A DNA stretch of 64,000 nucleotides from Bacteroidales bacterium. GTDB taxonomy: Bacteria > Bacteroidota > Bacteroidia > Bacteroidales > UBA932. A program made the position numbers and the translations under genes. Shown one piece after another: positions 7,641 through 15,048 of this stretch. The stretch spans positions 1 through 64,000 of the forward strand of contig JAGCVW010000014.1 in NCBI GenBank assembly GCA_017962165.1, given 5' to 3'. Position 1 is the stretch's first letter. Every line of letters starts with the position of its first letter. Under the pieces are notes generated by a model. It was not told where the DNA came from. It did no database searches and saw only the letters and a list, made by a program, of their open reading frames with translations.

Positions 7641-8851
7641 AGACCATCGTAAACATAGGTGAACTGGTCGGAATAGTGCCGTCCGGAGTCCTTCGGCTGA
7701 GCGGGGCTGAAATGGCGTCGATGGGAGTGCTGCACAATGCCTGGCTGCAGATTGACGGCGGCAGGATAGTCGATTTCGGGATTGGAACTCCTCCACCTGG
7801 AGGAGAAGTAATAGATGCGCGAGGCGGCATGGTCCTTCCGGCGTTCTGCGACTCGCACACGCATCTGGTTTATGCGGGGAGCCGCGAAGGCGAGTTCCTC
7901 GACAAGCTCGCAGGGCTGTCGTACGAGGAAATCGCAGCCCGCGGCGGCGGTATACTCAATTCCGCAGATTTGCTGCACGAGACTTCCGCAGACGAGCTTT
8001 TCGAACAAAGTATGGTCAGGGTGCGCGAGGTGCTCGCCATGGGCACGGCTGCCCTGGAGATAAAGAGCGGTTACGGGCTTAGGCCGGAAGACGAGCTGAA
8101 GATGCTTCGCGTGATAGCGCGCATCAGGGCGGCCGTGCCGGCGCTCGTCAGAGCGACATTCCTTGGAGCACACGCCGTCGGCAGGGGATATTCCCACTCC
8201 GAATATGTCGATGAAGTTTTGAAAATGATACCTGCGGCCTCGGAACTCGCGGATTTTATTGACGTTTTCTGCGACGAGGGATTTTTTACTGTGGAGGATA
8301 CCGACCGTATTCTGGCTGAAGGCTTGAAGTATGGACTGCGCCCGAAGATCCACGCCAACGAACTCGCCGTCAGCGGCGGGGTTCAGGTGGGCGTTAAGCA
8401 TAAAGCTTTGTCTGTTGACCATCTGGAAAGGACGACTGATGCAGAAGTCGCTGCCCTGAAAGGCACTGACACCATGCCGGTGATGCTTCCCGGCTCGTCG
8501 TTCTTCCTCGGGCTGCCGTACGGCCGGGCGCGCGACTTCGTGGGCGCCGGCCTCCCCCTCGCCCTCGCCTCCGACTACAATCCGGGCTCGTCCCCTTCCG
8601 GAGACATGCGTTTCGTGATGGCCCTGGGATGCATCAAGATGAAACTTTCACCGGCGGAGGCGCTTGCCGCGGTCACGCTCAACGGCGCTTACGCCATGGG
8701 CCTCAGCGCCGAGACCGGCTCGATCTCCCGCGGCAAGCGCGCCGACCTCATCCTTTCCGCCCCCGGCTGGTCCCTCACCCGCCTCGCGTACAATTACACC
8801 ACTCCCTTTATCCGCCAGGTCTTCCTCGCGGGTGTTACTTACATCGCCTAA
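7637..8851 (+). CDS. hutI: Imidazolonepropionase
   Basis: 404 residues. A metal-dependent amidohydrolase that opens 4-imidazolone-5-propionate to N-formimino-L-glutamate, the third step of histidine degradation. The metal site starts with His74 and His76 in FCDSHTHLVYAG. Later metal and substrate segments are LEIKSGYGL, LGAHAVG, IHANELAVSGG, SVDHLERTTD, and ALASDYNPGSSPSGDM with the conserved Asp. The start overlaps the hutH stop by four bases. Transcription would run into repeat array B and the convergent transposase gene, so the array may act as the operon end; no classical U-tract terminator is visible. Confidence 0.97.
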   Translation: MKTIVNIGELVGIVPSGVLRLSGAEMASMGVLHNAWLQIDGGRIVDFGIGTPPPGGEVIDARGGMVLPAFCDSHTHLVYAGSREGEFLDKLAGLSYEEIAARGGGILNSADLLHETSADELFEQSMVRVREVLAMGTAALEIKSGYGLRPEDELKMLRVIARIRAAVPALVRATFLGAHAVGRGYSHSEYVDEVLKMIPAASELADFIDVFCDEGFFTVEDTDRILAEGLKYGLRPKIHANELAVSGGVQVGVKHKALSVDHLERTTDAEVAALKGTDTMPVMLPGSSFFLGLPYGRARDFVGAGLPLALASDYNPGSSPSGDMRFVMALGCIKMKLSPAEALAAVTLNGAYAMGLSAETGSISRGKRADLILSAPGWSLTRLAYNYTTPFIRQVFLAGVTYIA

Positions 8852-8877
8852 CCCTGCGTTGTTGACACTCTCTCCCG

Positions 8878-8961
8878 ATTCGTACGAAAACACCCCTATT
8901 TTCGTACGAAAATGTGATTTGAGGCTATTTTGTACGGGAAAGGGCCGATTTTCGTACGGAA
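8878..8961. repeat. GTAC palindrome array B (REP/BIME-like), 3' side of the transposase
   Basis: 84 bases with GTAC starting at 8882, 8904, 8932 and 8954 (spacing 22-28-22). The first pair forms an 11-bp hairpin with one mismatch and a CCCC loop (arms start GTACGAAAA and end TTTTCGTAC). The second pair is the GTACGGGAAAGGGCC type. Same orientation as array C. It ends two bases before the transposase stop codon, between convergent hutI and transposase genes. Confidence 0.88.
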
Positions 8962-8963
8962 TC

Positions 8964-9902
8964 CTATCTGCTGTTTACGCGCAGCGGAAATAACGAATCC
9001 ACTTCGTATTGTGTGAGGCCGAGTGTGCGTCGAATTTGCCCATTTGAAGAATGGAATTCGTAGCGTAAGACTTTGGCTAGTTCAATTTTCTGCGCTTTTG
9101 ATAGATTGTTTAAAGAATCGGTTTTATATCGTTCACGAATAATCGCTATCACTTTTCCGAACAACTCGGCATCTGTGAGGAATTCATCATCATCAATATC
9201 AGCGGACACTCCGCTGTATGCTTCCACATTCTTGGTTAAAGAGTAGAAATAGTGGTGCGCATCCCGAAACATTGACATCCCAAAATTGATTGCGCAGTAT
9301 GACGACGGTGCGACATAATCGTCTATCATCAGATAATTTTCGGGAATCTCCGGCGCTCTTCCGCGAAAAAGATCTCGCATCTGTGTCACTGAATAATCAG
9401 AAGACTTCGTATTCAGAGGAATCTCGTTGTAGTAATAACGCCCGCTTCCCCAAGGATAACTGAAAGGGGTATAATCGCTGAAAGCCACATAGCCATTTCG
9501 GTTGGTATAAACTATCTGATTTCTCAAAGCGGTAAGTGTTTCTATCGGTTTGAGTTGAAGATCAAGTAGATTGGCATTCGGAATCGTTCGTTTCAAGCGT
9601 TTCCGGATATAATCGAAAAAAGCCCGTATGATTTCCTCCTCGCCTGAAACAACAAAGTGGAGATGATTGTTCATTACCTCAAATGTGATAATCAGAAGTC
9701 CTCCAATATGACAACCGTAAGCGTCGCATATCGGCTTGAATAAAATAGCTGCCTGCGCGATAACGTTCATCACGAATTTCAAGTCGGCCTCGGTGGCGAA
9801 AATAATCGGGGTGTTCTTCCCCGAGGTATAAGCGTGCCAGTACGGCCCTGCTTTTGAAAAAGAGGCCTCGCAGGCCCTTTCCGCTTGTGAAAAAGTTCTC
9901 AT
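8964..9902 (-). CDS. REP-associated tyrosine transposase (RAYT)-like protein, HUH/Y1 superfamily
   Basis: 312 residues from the ATG at 9902. An upstream in-frame ATG at 9971 lies inside array C and upstream of the -7 box at 9927-9934, so it is unlikely. The HUH metal motif is seen as NNHLHFVVSG (His80 and His82). It is followed by a helix, then QIVYTNRNGY with a candidate catalytic Tyr132 and SYPWGSGRYYY, matching the YIHxNP and YPWSS landmarks of RAYT proteins. The C-terminal part (about 200-312) is an added helical region ending in an HTH-like segment (NGQIRRTLGLTQYEVDSLF). Known RAYTs nick and mobilise REP palindromes; here GTAC arrays flank the gene on both sides and a third lies upstream of hutU. 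No terminal inverted repeats of an insertion sequence were found. Confidence 0.82.
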   Translation of the reverse strand: MRTFSQAERACEASFSKAGPYWHAYTSGKNTPIIFATEADLKFVMNVIAQAAILFKPICDAYGCHIGGLLIITFEVMNNHLHFVVSGEEEIIRAFFDYIRKRLKRTIPNANLLDLQLKPIETLTALRNQIVYTNRNGYVAFSDYTPFSYPWGSGRYYYNEIPLNTKSSDYSVTQMRDLFRGRAPEIPENYLMIDDYVAPSSYCAINFGMSMFRDAHHYFYSLTKNVEAYSGVSADIDDDEFLTDAELFGKVIAIIRERYKTDSLNNLSKAQKIELAKVLRYEFHSSNGQIRRTLGLTQYEVDSLFPLRVNSR

Positions 9903-9926
9903 AGCTTTAAAGTTTTTATCTGAAAA

Positions 9927-9934
9927 CAAATATA
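9927..9934 (-). promoter_or_regulatory. -7 promoter element (TATATTTG) of the transposase gene
   Basis: CAAATATA on the + strand gives an exact TATATTTG on the - strand, 25 bases upstream of the ATG at 9902. The first GTAC hairpin of array C starts five bases upstream of the box and so occupies the -33 region, which could let the array influence expression. Confidence 0.65.
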
Positions 9935-9938
9935 AGGT

Positions 9939-10022
9939 TTTCGTACGATATAGCCCCCTATTTCGTACCAATTTGCCGGAAATGTCAGTTTGGTACGGTA
10001 GAGGGCCTATTTTCGTACGAAA
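9939..10022. repeat. GTAC palindrome array C (REP/BIME-like), 5' side of the transposase
   Basis: 84 bases with GTAC starting at 9943, 9965, 9993 and 10015 (spacing 22-28-22). The first pair gives an 11-bp hairpin with one mismatch around a CCCC loop (GTACGATATAG and CTATTTCGTAC). The second pair is the GTACGGTAGAGGGCC type. Same orientation as array B. It lies between the promoter of the transposase gene and the 3' end of ftcD, whose stop codon is 22 bases away. Confidence 0.88.
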
Positions 10023-10044
10023 ATGGTTGAAGGACCCGAGAGGC

Positions 10045-11748
10045 TTAGCCGATGTGGCTGGCGACCTCGGCGAGGACTTCGTCCTGAAGCTTTTGACCTT
10101 CGGCGATGATTTCGTCGGCGCGGGTCAGCAGGGGCTCGGCGGCGGACTTGTCTTTCAGGCCGGCGGCGTTGATGCGGACGTTGAGGGCGGCGCCGCGGAT
10201 GCCGGCCAGGGCGGCGAGAGCCGCGACGCCGGCATCGGACGCGCTGGCGCTAAGGCCCTTCTGCGCGACCTCAAGGGCGAGCGGCAAAACTTTTGCCGCC
10301 GCCTCCATCGTGCGCAGGGGCACGCTGGCAGCGTTAAGCGTCGCCGCCTCGATGGCCGCCGCGCGCGCCGCCTTGTCTTCCGGAGAGTCTTTCGGAAGGG
10401 CGAACGCGGCCATAATTCCGTCGAAAGCGGCAGTGTCTTCGTCGACAAGCGCGGTGAGTTCTGAAACCAGCGCCTGGCCGCGCTCGGCTATGTCGGAGAA
10501 TTCTTTCCAGCGGTCGTCCCAGCCGCGCTTGTGGGCGCTGAGATTCGCGACCATAGTAGCGAGGGCGGCGCCGAGCGCGCCCATGTAGGCGGCGACCGAG
10601 CCGCCGCCGGGGGCGGGCGCCTCCGAGGCCGCCAGCGAGGCGAAGTCCTTGAGCGTCATGCTGACAAGACGCTCCTTGCGGGCCTGTTCTTCAGGATTTA
10701 TCATCAGATATTCTATTACTTTTTCTTTCGGATCGAAGGGCTTAAGGTCATCGAGGGACATCGACTTGACTGCTATCTTGATAATTTCTTCTTCGGAGAT
10801 TCCGAGCGAACGCTGCTGGCGCTCCAGATAGAACTTACCGGCATCGATAAGTACCTTTTTCGGTACCAGCCCGACTATCTCTGCGCCCGTAACTCTCAGA
10901 CCGCGGGCTGCGGCGGCTCTGCAGACTTCTTCGAAGGCGATATGAAGAGGAGTCGCCTCGATGTCCGTTATGTTCATCGACACCTGGGCAATGCCGTATT
11001 CGTCTATGTACCAGCCTATTGCCTTGCAACCTTTCAAGGTTCCGGGTATCCAGATCTGCTCTCCGTTTTCGTCTTTCAGCAGCGCGCCAGTGAGCGAGCC
11101 GCCTTCGCGGGCCTTGCGTCCCTTCTCGCGCACGTCGAAGGCGACCGCCATCGCGCGCCGTGTAGAAGTCGTATTCAGATTGAAGTTCACCGCCACCAGA
11201 AAGCCTCTTGCGCCGACATTGCTGGCCCCGGACCTGGCAGCACGGTCGTCCCAGACGCCGCCCCAGTCGGGCTTTCTCTGAGGGTCCGCCATCTTCTCAG
11301 GCAGTGCCTCATACTCGCCCGCGCGGCAAACGGCCAGGTTCCTGCGCTCGGGCTTGTAGGCCGCCGCTTCGTAGCAGTAGCACGGTATTCCGAGCTCCTC
11401 CCACATGCGTTTTGCAAGACCACGGGCAAGTTCGGCGCACTCTTCGAGGGTAATGCCGCTTACCGGAATCAGCGGCAGCACGTCGGTCGCTCCGCTGCGC
11501 GGATGCGCGCCGTGGTGGAGGCGCATGTCGATCAGCTCCGCGGCCTTTGCTGCTCCCCGGAACGCCGCCTCCACCACGGCCTCCGGCTCGCCGACGAACG
11601 TCACTACCGTCCGGTTCGTCGCCTCGCCGGGATCGACGTTCAGCACCTTGACTTCCTTTACGGATGAAATCGCCCCAACTATCCTTTCAATGACACTCAT
11701 ATCCCTTCCTTCGCTGAAGTTGGGAACACATTCGACTATTCTCTTCAT
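10045..11748 (-). CDS. ftcD: Bifunctional glutamate formimidoyltransferase / formimidoyltetrahydrofolate cyclodeaminase
   Basis: 567 residues, a fusion as in animal FTCD. Residues 1 to about 330 are the formiminotransferase (start MKRIVECVPNFSEGRD, then HHGAHPRSGATDVLPLIPV and GARGFLVAVNFNLNT). Residues about 364-567 are the helical cyclodeaminase (MTLKDFASLAASEAPAPGGG, with the PGGGS segment). The first half moves the formimino group from formiminoglutamate to tetrahydrofolate, releasing glutamate. The second half releases ammonia to give 5,10-methenyl-tetrahydrofolate. This completes the hut pathway encoded by hutUHI on the opposite strand. A -7 box at 11771-11778 gives it its own promoter, and array C and the transposase gene separate it from hutI. 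Confidence 0.95.
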   Translation of the reverse strand: MKRIVECVPNFSEGRDMSVIERIVGAISSVKEVKVLNVDPGEATNRTVVTFVGEPEAVVEAAFRGAAKAAELIDMRLHHGAHPRSGATDVLPLIPVSGITLEECAELARGLAKRMWEELGIPCYCYEAAAYKPERRNLAVCRAGEYEALPEKMADPQRKPDWGGVWDDRAARSGASNVGARGFLVAVNFNLNTTSTRRAMAVAFDVREKGRKAREGGSLTGALLKDENGEQIWIPGTLKGCKAIGWYIDEYGIAQVSMNITDIEATPLHIAFEEVCRAAAARGLRVTGAEIVGLVPKKVLIDAGKFYLERQQRSLGISEEEIIKIAVKSMSLDDLKPFDPKEKVIEYLMINPEEQARKERLVSMTLKDFASLAASEAPAPGGGSVAAYMGALGAALATMVANLSAHKRGWDDRWKEFSDIAERGQALVSELTALVDEDTAAFDGIMAAFALPKDSPEDKAARAAAIEAATLNAASVPLRTMEAAAKVLPLALEVAQKGLSASASDAGVAALAALAGIRGAALNVRINAAGLKDKSAAEPLLTRADEIIAEGQKLQDEVLAEVASHIG

Positions 11749-11770
11749 TGCGCTTGATTCAAATTCTTCC

Positions 11771-11778
11771 CAAAATTA
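11771..11778 (-). promoter_or_regulatory. -7 promoter element (TAATTTTG) of ftcD
   Basis: CAAAATTA on the + strand matches TAnnTTTG on the - strand, 23 bases upstream of the ftcD ATG. It is divergent from the promoter at 11800-11807. Confidence 0.5.
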
Positions 11779-11799
11779 GCAATAATTTGTCGAAAGGCT

Positions 11800-11807
11800 T
11801 ATCTTTG
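11800..11807 (+). promoter_or_regulatory. -7 promoter element (TATCTTTG) of the DUF1295 gene
   Basis: An exact TAnnTTTG match ending only 6 bases before the ATG at 11814. Transcription would begin at or very near the start codon, so the mRNA is probably leaderless or nearly so, unless the second ATG at 11823 is used. Confidence 0.6.
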
Positions 11808-11813
11808 CATGGT

Positions 11814-12764
11814 ATGAAAAAGATGAACATCCCCCTGATCGCAACACTGCTGATCGTTTCCATCGTCGTATGTCCAATCCTCTATATTAACGTCGGCCCC
11901 GCCCTCGACGCGGAACAGATATCTGTGCTGAAAATCCTCGGCCTTATCGCCGGCTGCAGCGCGCTGTTCTGCTTCGTCGCCGGCGAACTCACCGGCAACA
12001 ATTCCCAGATGGACAAGCTTTGGAGCATACTCCCGGTGGTCTATACCTGGGTGATAGCGGTCCATGGCGGAATGTCGGCCAGGCTGGTCGTCATGGCCGT
12101 GCTCGCCACTTTGTGGGGAGCGCGTCTTACCTACAACTTCGCGCGCAAAGGCGCATACAAGTGGAAGTTCTGGGAAGGTGCGGAAGACTACCGGTGGAGT
12201 GTGGTTCGGGGCGGCGCTCCTTTCAACGGCAAACGCCTGGGCTGGATGTTCTTCGACCTGTTCTTCATCTCCATCTATCAGAATGCCCTGATACTGATGA
12301 CTACCTTCCCGGCTCTGGTTAGCATGCGTTCTGACGTGCCCTTCGGCTGGATAGATATTGTCGCTGCCGTGCTCATGGCCGGCTTCATCGTTTACGAGAC
12401 CGTCGCCGACGAGCAGCAGTGGTCCTTCCAGACCCGCAAATGGGCAATGATCAACGAAGGCCGCAAGCTGGAGGACCTGCCGGAGCCTTACAACAAGGGC
12501 TTCAATACCTGCGGCCTCTGGGGAGTCAGCCGCCATCCCAACTACCTTGCCGAGCAGTCCATCTGGGTAAGTTTCTACATCTTCTCAATCGGCGCCGGAG
12601 TCGGAATATTCAACTGGAGTGTCATCGGCGCCCTCCTTCTGATAGTCCTCTTCATCGGCAGTTCCGCCCTCGCCGAGCAAATCAGCGGCGGCAAGTACCC
12701 CGAGTACGCCCGCTACTGCGCGCAGGTCTCCAAATTCTTCCCCGGAAAGAAATATAACGCCTGA
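11814..12764 (+). CDS. DUF1295 family integral membrane protein (steroid 5-alpha-reductase-like fold)
   Basis: 316 residues from the ATG at 11814. An in-frame ATG at 11748 would add 22 residues but lies upstream of the -7 box and overlaps the divergent ftcD start. The protein has about seven hydrophobic segments. The family is recognised by the C-terminal block: GLWGVSRHPNYLAEQSIWVS, then the ALAEQISGGKYPEYARYCA segment. This is the cofactor-binding part shared with 5-alpha reductases and isoprenylcysteine methyltransferases. Family members are inner-membrane proteins presumed to act on lipids or steroids with NAD(P)H; the actual substrate is unknown. It stands alone between ftcD and the GH97 gene. 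Confidence 0.88.
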   Translation: MKKMNIPLIATLLIVSIVVCPILYINVGPALDAEQISVLKILGLIAGCSALFCFVAGELTGNNSQMDKLWSILPVVYTWVIAVHGGMSARLVVMAVLATLWGARLTYNFARKGAYKWKFWEGAEDYRWSVVRGGAPFNGKRLGWMFFDLFFISIYQNALILMTTFPALVSMRSDVPFGWIDIVAAVLMAGFIVYETVADEQQWSFQTRKWAMINEGRKLEDLPEPYNKGFNTCGLWGVSRHPNYLAEQSIWVSFYIFSIGAGVGIFNWSVIGALLLIVLFIGSSALAEQISGGKYPEYARYCAQVSKFFPGKKYNA

Positions 12765-12831
12765 TTAGGAGAGGGGAGGCACAAAATCAATAGATTTTGA
12801 TTACCTTTACGTGACTATACACTAGCCGCGC

Positions 12832-15045
12832 ATGACACTGACGAAGGTAGTAACCGTTATCTTCCTGACACTTAGTGTGTTATCTTCCTGCAAGAAGTCC
12901 GGGAGCGCTTTTCCCCAGGGCGAGGCTCAGTGTGTCGCGACCGCAGTGTCTCCCGGCAAAACAGTAAAAGTGGAGTTCGGACTGACCGGAAAAGGCGAGC
13001 CGATGTGGGCCCTCAGCTATAAAAACAAAGTGGTTATAGAGCCCTCGAGGCTTGGTTTCGAACTGGCCCAGACCTCCCGCGCCACCAAATTCGACGACGA
13101 ATCCGACCTTAAAGACGGCTTTGAGCTTAAAAGCGTAAACACCTCCTCCAAGGATGAAACCTGGACTCCCGTCTGGGGCGAGACTAAAACCATACGCAAC
13201 AACTACACTGAACTGGAAGTGACACTGGTCCAGCTCCACCCCTGCCGCAAGGGTTGCACTTGCGACAAACCATGCGTGCGCGAGGACTGTCCCGCCTGCG
13301 CGAAACCCAAAGCAGTCCACGATCCCGACCAGGATCCCAATCCCGGGCTTTCCGACTCCCGCACGATCATCCTCAGGTTCCGCATCTACGACTACGGCGC
13401 AGGCCTCCGTTACGAATTCCCCGAACAACCTGACCTGATATATTTCGTCATCGAAGAGGAACTCACCGAATTCAAACTCACGGGAGATCATATCGCCTGG
13501 TGGATTCCCGGCGACTACGATTCGGAGGAATACGTCACCCAGAAGACGCGCCTAAGCCGGATTCGTGACAGGATGCCGGAAGCAAAACAGACCTACTGGG
13601 CAGATAAAACCTTCTCGCCGACCGGAGTCCAGACCCCGATTCAGCTGAAAACCGATGACGGCCTCTACATCAATATCCATGAAGCCGCCTGCGTTGACTA
13701 TTCGACGATGAGCCTCGAGCTCAGCGAATATACCTTCAAAACCCACCTCACCCCGGATGCGGAAGGTTACAAGGGTGACCTTAAAACTCCATGCAAGACT
13801 CCATGGCGCACGGTCCTGGTCAGCGACGACGCCCGCGACATGCTCGGCAAAAAACTCATCCTCAACCTCAACGAGCCCTGCGCGATTGAAGACGTCAGCT
13901 GGATCCACCCTGTCAAATACGTCGGCCTCTGGTGGGAAATGATAACCGGCGCGAAAACCTGGAAGACGGGCCCGAAACACGGCGCCACTACCGAAAACGT
14001 CGTGAAGTACATCGACTTCGCCTCCGCCAACAAGATAGACGAAGTCCTGGTCGAAGGCTGGAACAAGGGCTGGGAACACTGGGAGGACAATTCCCTCGAG
14101 CAGGTCTTCAGCTTCACCGAACCTTATCCCGACTTCGACATAAATTGGTTGAACGCATATGCGCATGAAAAGGGCGTAAAGCTCCTGATGCACCACGAAA
14201 CGGCCTCAGCGATAGAGGACTACAACCGTCAGCTGCCCGAAGCGCTCAAACTGATGAAAAAATATGGCTATGATGCCGTCAAGACCGGCTACTGCGGAGA
14301 CATACGCCCGCGCGGCGAACACCACTACGGCCAGTACATGAACCGTCACTACCTCAACGTCGTAAAGCAGGCCGCCGAAAATCATATCATGGTCAACGCC
14401 CATGAAGCCAGCCGCCCCACCGGCCTCAGCCGCACATGGCCCAACCTCCTTGCGCAGGAAAGCGCCCGGGGAGGGGAGTACGAAGCCTTCGCGTCCAAGG
14501 GGGGCAACCCGCCGGAGCACACTGTGATCCTTCCATTCACCCGTCTCCATGGCGGCCCCATGGACTACACGCCCGGCATCCTGGAAACCGACCTGAGCTG
14601 GGCCGGCAACCCCTGCCGCATCCATACCACCATCCCGGGCCAGCTCGCCCTCTACCTCATAATGCCATCACCCCTGCAGATGGCGGCCGACCTGCCCGAG
14701 CACTATGAACAATACTCTCAGGCATTCCAGTTCATAAAGGACGTCGCCCTCGACTGGGACGACAGCCGCTACCTTGAAGCGGAGCCCGGCGAGTACATAA
14801 CAGTCGCCAGAAAGGCCAAAAACACCGACAACTGGTTCGTCGGAGGAAAAACCGCAAAAGAAAGGGCGACCATCGTCCCCTTGAACTTCCTCGACAAACA
14901 CCGCAAGTACACCTGCACAATCTACAAAGACTCTCTTGCAGATAAATACGAAACAGAAATCAAAGAAGTAACCTCCCTTACCAGAATCTCGATAAAAGAA
15001 TCTGAAGGAGGCGGCTTTGCAATGAAGATAATACCAAAACAATAA
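12832..15045 (+). CDS. Glycoside hydrolase family 97 lipoprotein (inverting, SusB-like)
   Basis: 737 residues. Lipobox LSVLSSC puts the acylated Cys at 20. The domain order follows GH97: N-terminal beta-sandwich, TIM barrel (about 290-600), C-terminal beta domain. Catalytic glutamates align with SusB Glu439, Glu508 and Glu532 as Glu456 (LLMHHETA), Glu525 (VNAHEASRPTGL) and Glu549 (ARGGEYEAF); the 69 and 24 residue spacings are the same. The segment YDAVKTGYCGD has Gly where retaining members carry the Asp nucleophile, so an inverting alpha-glucosidase-type mechanism is expected. Residues about 139-165 form an unusual Cys-rich insert. It is the first gene of a Sus-like cluster (SusC starts 3 bases after its stop). 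A near-consensus -7 sequence TACCTTTA (12802-12809) lies upstream. Confidence 0.93.
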   Translation: MTLTKVVTVIFLTLSVLSSCKKSGSAFPQGEAQCVATAVSPGKTVKVEFGLTGKGEPMWALSYKNKVVIEPSRLGFELAQTSRATKFDDESDLKDGFELKSVNTSSKDETWTPVWGETKTIRNNYTELEVTLVQLHPCRKGCTCDKPCVREDCPACAKPKAVHDPDQDPNPGLSDSRTIILRFRIYDYGAGLRYEFPEQPDLIYFVIEEELTEFKLTGDHIAWWIPGDYDSEEYVTQKTRLSRIRDRMPEAKQTYWADKTFSPTGVQTPIQLKTDDGLYINIHEAACVDYSTMSLELSEYTFKTHLTPDAEGYKGDLKTPCKTPWRTVLVSDDARDMLGKKLILNLNEPCAIEDVSWIHPVKYVGLWWEMITGAKTWKTGPKHGATTENVVKYIDFASANKIDEVLVEGWNKGWEHWEDNSLEQVFSFTEPYPDFDINWLNAYAHEKGVKLLMHHETASAIEDYNRQLPEALKLMKKYGYDAVKTGYCGDIRPRGEHHYGQYMNRHYLNVVKQAAENHIMVNAHEASRPTGLSRTWPNLLAQESARGGEYEAFASKGGNPPEHTVILPFTRLHGGPMDYTPGILETDLSWAGNPCRIHTTIPGQLALYLIMPSPLQMAADLPEHYEQYSQAFQFIKDVALDWDDSRYLEAEPGEYITVARKAKNTDNWFVGGKTAKERATIVPLNFLDKHRKYTCTIYKDSLADKYETEIKEVTSLTRISIKESEGGGFAMKIIPKQ

Positions 15046-15048
15046 CCC

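Noticed and set aside
9903..9971. Longer N-terminus of the transposase starting at 9971
   Set aside because: This start lies inside repeat array C and upstream of the -7 box; the extra 23 residues are translated repeat sequence.
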